Below are positions 63,077 through 64,000 of a stretch of 64,000 bases of DNA, piece by piece; position 1 is the stretch's first letter, and every line of letters begins with the position of its first letter. This DNA is from Alphaproteobacteria bacterium (GTDB lineage: Bacteria; Pseudomonadota; Alphaproteobacteria; Rhizobiales; Rhizobiaceae). A program made the position numbers and the translations under genes. Location of the stretch: assembly GCA_024742485.1 (NCBI GenBank), contig JANSYK010000001.1, forward strand, positions 2,418,001-2,482,000. Reading direction: 5' to 3'. The notes under the pieces are model-generated. The model was given only the letters and a program-made list of their open reading frames with translations. It did not search any database and was not told the origin of the DNA.

Positions 63077-63694
63077 ATGGCACATGAGGCGACGGAATTG
63101 AGCGAAACGGCGTCCAATCTTGCAACGAAAGGAATGCTGGTCGACCCTGGTAACCATTTCAAGGGCCGATACGAAGTCGAACGTAAGTATCGGGTCGATG
63201 ATCTTGAGGCAATGCGTACAAACCTGTGCGCCCTGGGTGCGGTCGGGTTCACGATCGGCAATTCCGAAACCGATGTCTTTTTCGACTTTCCCGATGGCCG
63301 GCTGGCGTCGAATGACCAGACACAAGTTTTGCGCCACATGCGCCCGTCGGGACGTGTGTTGTGGATATCAAAGGGGCCGGGTCCGGACGAATGCACAGCC
63401 ATGGACCTGACCGACAACGCACAGGCCACGGCCATGCTCTTGTCATTGGGCTTTATCGAAACCAATCGCATCGACAAGAAACGCGATATCTATTTCATCG
63501 ACACCTTTCATGCCACGCTCGACAGTGTCGACGGCCTCGGCACTTTTGTCGAATTGGCCGTGATGACCGACGATCAGGATGCGCTGCCGTCCCTGCGGCG
63601 CGGCGTCGATCAAATGGCCCTCAAGTTGAATCTGCTGGACACCATGGAGGAGACGCGGTCCTACCGGCAAATGCTGTTCGAACCCCATCCCTGA
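63077..63694 (+). CDS. CYTH-domain protein (class IV adenylate cyclase / thiamine triphosphatase family)
   Basis: 205 residues. The CYTH hallmark ExExK is present as YEVERKYRV near residue 35, followed by alternating charged strands (ETDVFFDFPDGRL, QVLRHMRP, WISKGPG, KKRDIYFIDTF, FVELAVMTDD). These form a tunnel that binds triphosphates with metal. CyaB-like class IV cyclases and triphosphatases share this fold and cannot be told apart by eye. It is the third possible nucleotide-cyclase gene in the window. Confidence 0.86.
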   Translation: MAHEATELSETASNLATKGMLVDPGNHFKGRYEVERKYRVDDLEAMRTNLCALGAVGFTIGNSETDVFFDFPDGRLASNDQTQVLRHMRPSGRVLWISKGPGPDECTAMDLTDNAQATAMLLSLGFIETNRIDKKRDIYFIDTFHATLDSVDGLGTFVELAVMTDDQDALPSLRRGVDQMALKLNLLDTMEETRSYRQMLFEPHP

Positions 63695-63710
63695 CGCACG
63701 ACAAGGCCGG

Positions 63711-63983
63711 TCAGGCGTCCGGTTCTTCGATCAATCGGTGACTGTCCGCTGCGGTCAGGTCCAGCCGGTATGCGCGCTTCATCGCATCGATAAACGCTCT
63801 GGAATCCGCGTCGAACGGGCTTTTGCCCTCGAAAGCATGAAGGACAATGCCCTCCAGCAGGTCACCCAGCGTCATCTCATGATGGGTCGCCACGGCCTTC
63901 AATACCTTCAAAAGACGTTTTTCCAAACGCACGCCCGTCTGGGTGCGCTCGATTTTGCTTCTTTCCCTGGACATCTCAATCAT
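63711..63983 (-). CDS. Small ribbon-helix-helix-like protein
   Basis: 90 residues from the first start at 63983 (ATG 63974 gives 87). Residues 12-50 fit a ribbon-helix-helix: a short strand TQTGVRL, then helices EKRLLKVLKAVATH and TLGDLLEGIVLHAF. The C-terminal half is helical (FIDAMKRAYRLDL). Probably a DNA-binding protein; target unknown. It faces the CYTH gene, tail to tail, with a 16-base gap. Confidence 0.72.
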   Translation of the reverse strand: MIEMSRERSKIERTQTGVRLEKRLLKVLKAVATHHEMTLGDLLEGIVLHAFEGKSPFDADSRAFIDAMKRAYRLDLTAADSHRLIEEPDA

Positions 63984-64000
63984 CCATCCGCAAGCCGGCC

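Overview
The window looks like chromosomal DNA of an alphaproteobacterium, most likely in the Hyphomicrobiales (rhizobia and relatives). This rests on GC-rich coding sequence, long ABC and TRAP importer operons beside catabolic genes, several class III nucleotide cyclases, a Tad-type pilus protein and an intergenic double-hairpin repeat of rhizobial style. About 57 protein genes are supported. No rRNA, tRNA, CRISPR array or intact insertion sequence was seen.

Layout. (1) 1-10756: a divergent peptide-uptake locus. The leftward arm has two ABC ATPases, one permease and a cut-off M28-type peptidase homologue. The rightward arm has a second M28 homologue, the binding protein, an enolase-superfamily racemase/epimerase, an Asp/Glu/hydantoin racemase homologue and the second permease. 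(2) 10863-17501: an assortment including a quinone oxidoreductase, a membrane protein/XRE pair with twin palindromic operators, a LysR gene with a kappa-GST-like isomerase, a LysE exporter and a hybrid histidine kinase. (3) 17774-32723: a catabolic region that looks like one regulon. A flavin/Fe-S ene-reductase with glcDEF-like genes runs rightward, a TetR gene lies in the middle, and a seven-gene operon runs leftward (ribose-type ABC importer, SDR, PEP-hydrolase-like protein, Tm-1-like protein, flavin monooxygenase). The same 18-base operator-like sequence lies in front of both outer operons.

(4) 32836-43262: an ABC exporter, htpG with a heat-shock-type promoter, a TRAP importer with a GntR regulator and an SDR that share a putative operator, and an MFS pump behind a MerR-type promoter with a 19-base spacer. 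(5) 43381-48405: small enzymes, a secreted protein plus VTT membrane protein pair, ada and a DMT permease. (6) 48619-59641: a signalling block with two tandem class III cyclases, a second secreted protein/VTT pair, a winged-helix-TolB-TPR regulator, a REC-EAL protein, a BarA-type hybrid kinase and a TadG-like protein. (7) 59834-63983: an ABC-2 exporter, an SDR with an altered catalytic motif, a CYTH-domain protein and a ribbon-helix-helix protein.

The best candidates for undescribed biology are the TetR/Tm-1-like regulon in region 3, the divergent peptide locus with two M28 homologues lacking the usual Glu-Glu pair, and the tandem cyclases whose purine-selecting Lys is replaced by Asp. Three copies of a 91-base two-hairpin repeat punctuate the window. 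All functional statements come from reading sequence and family knowledge; no database search was run.
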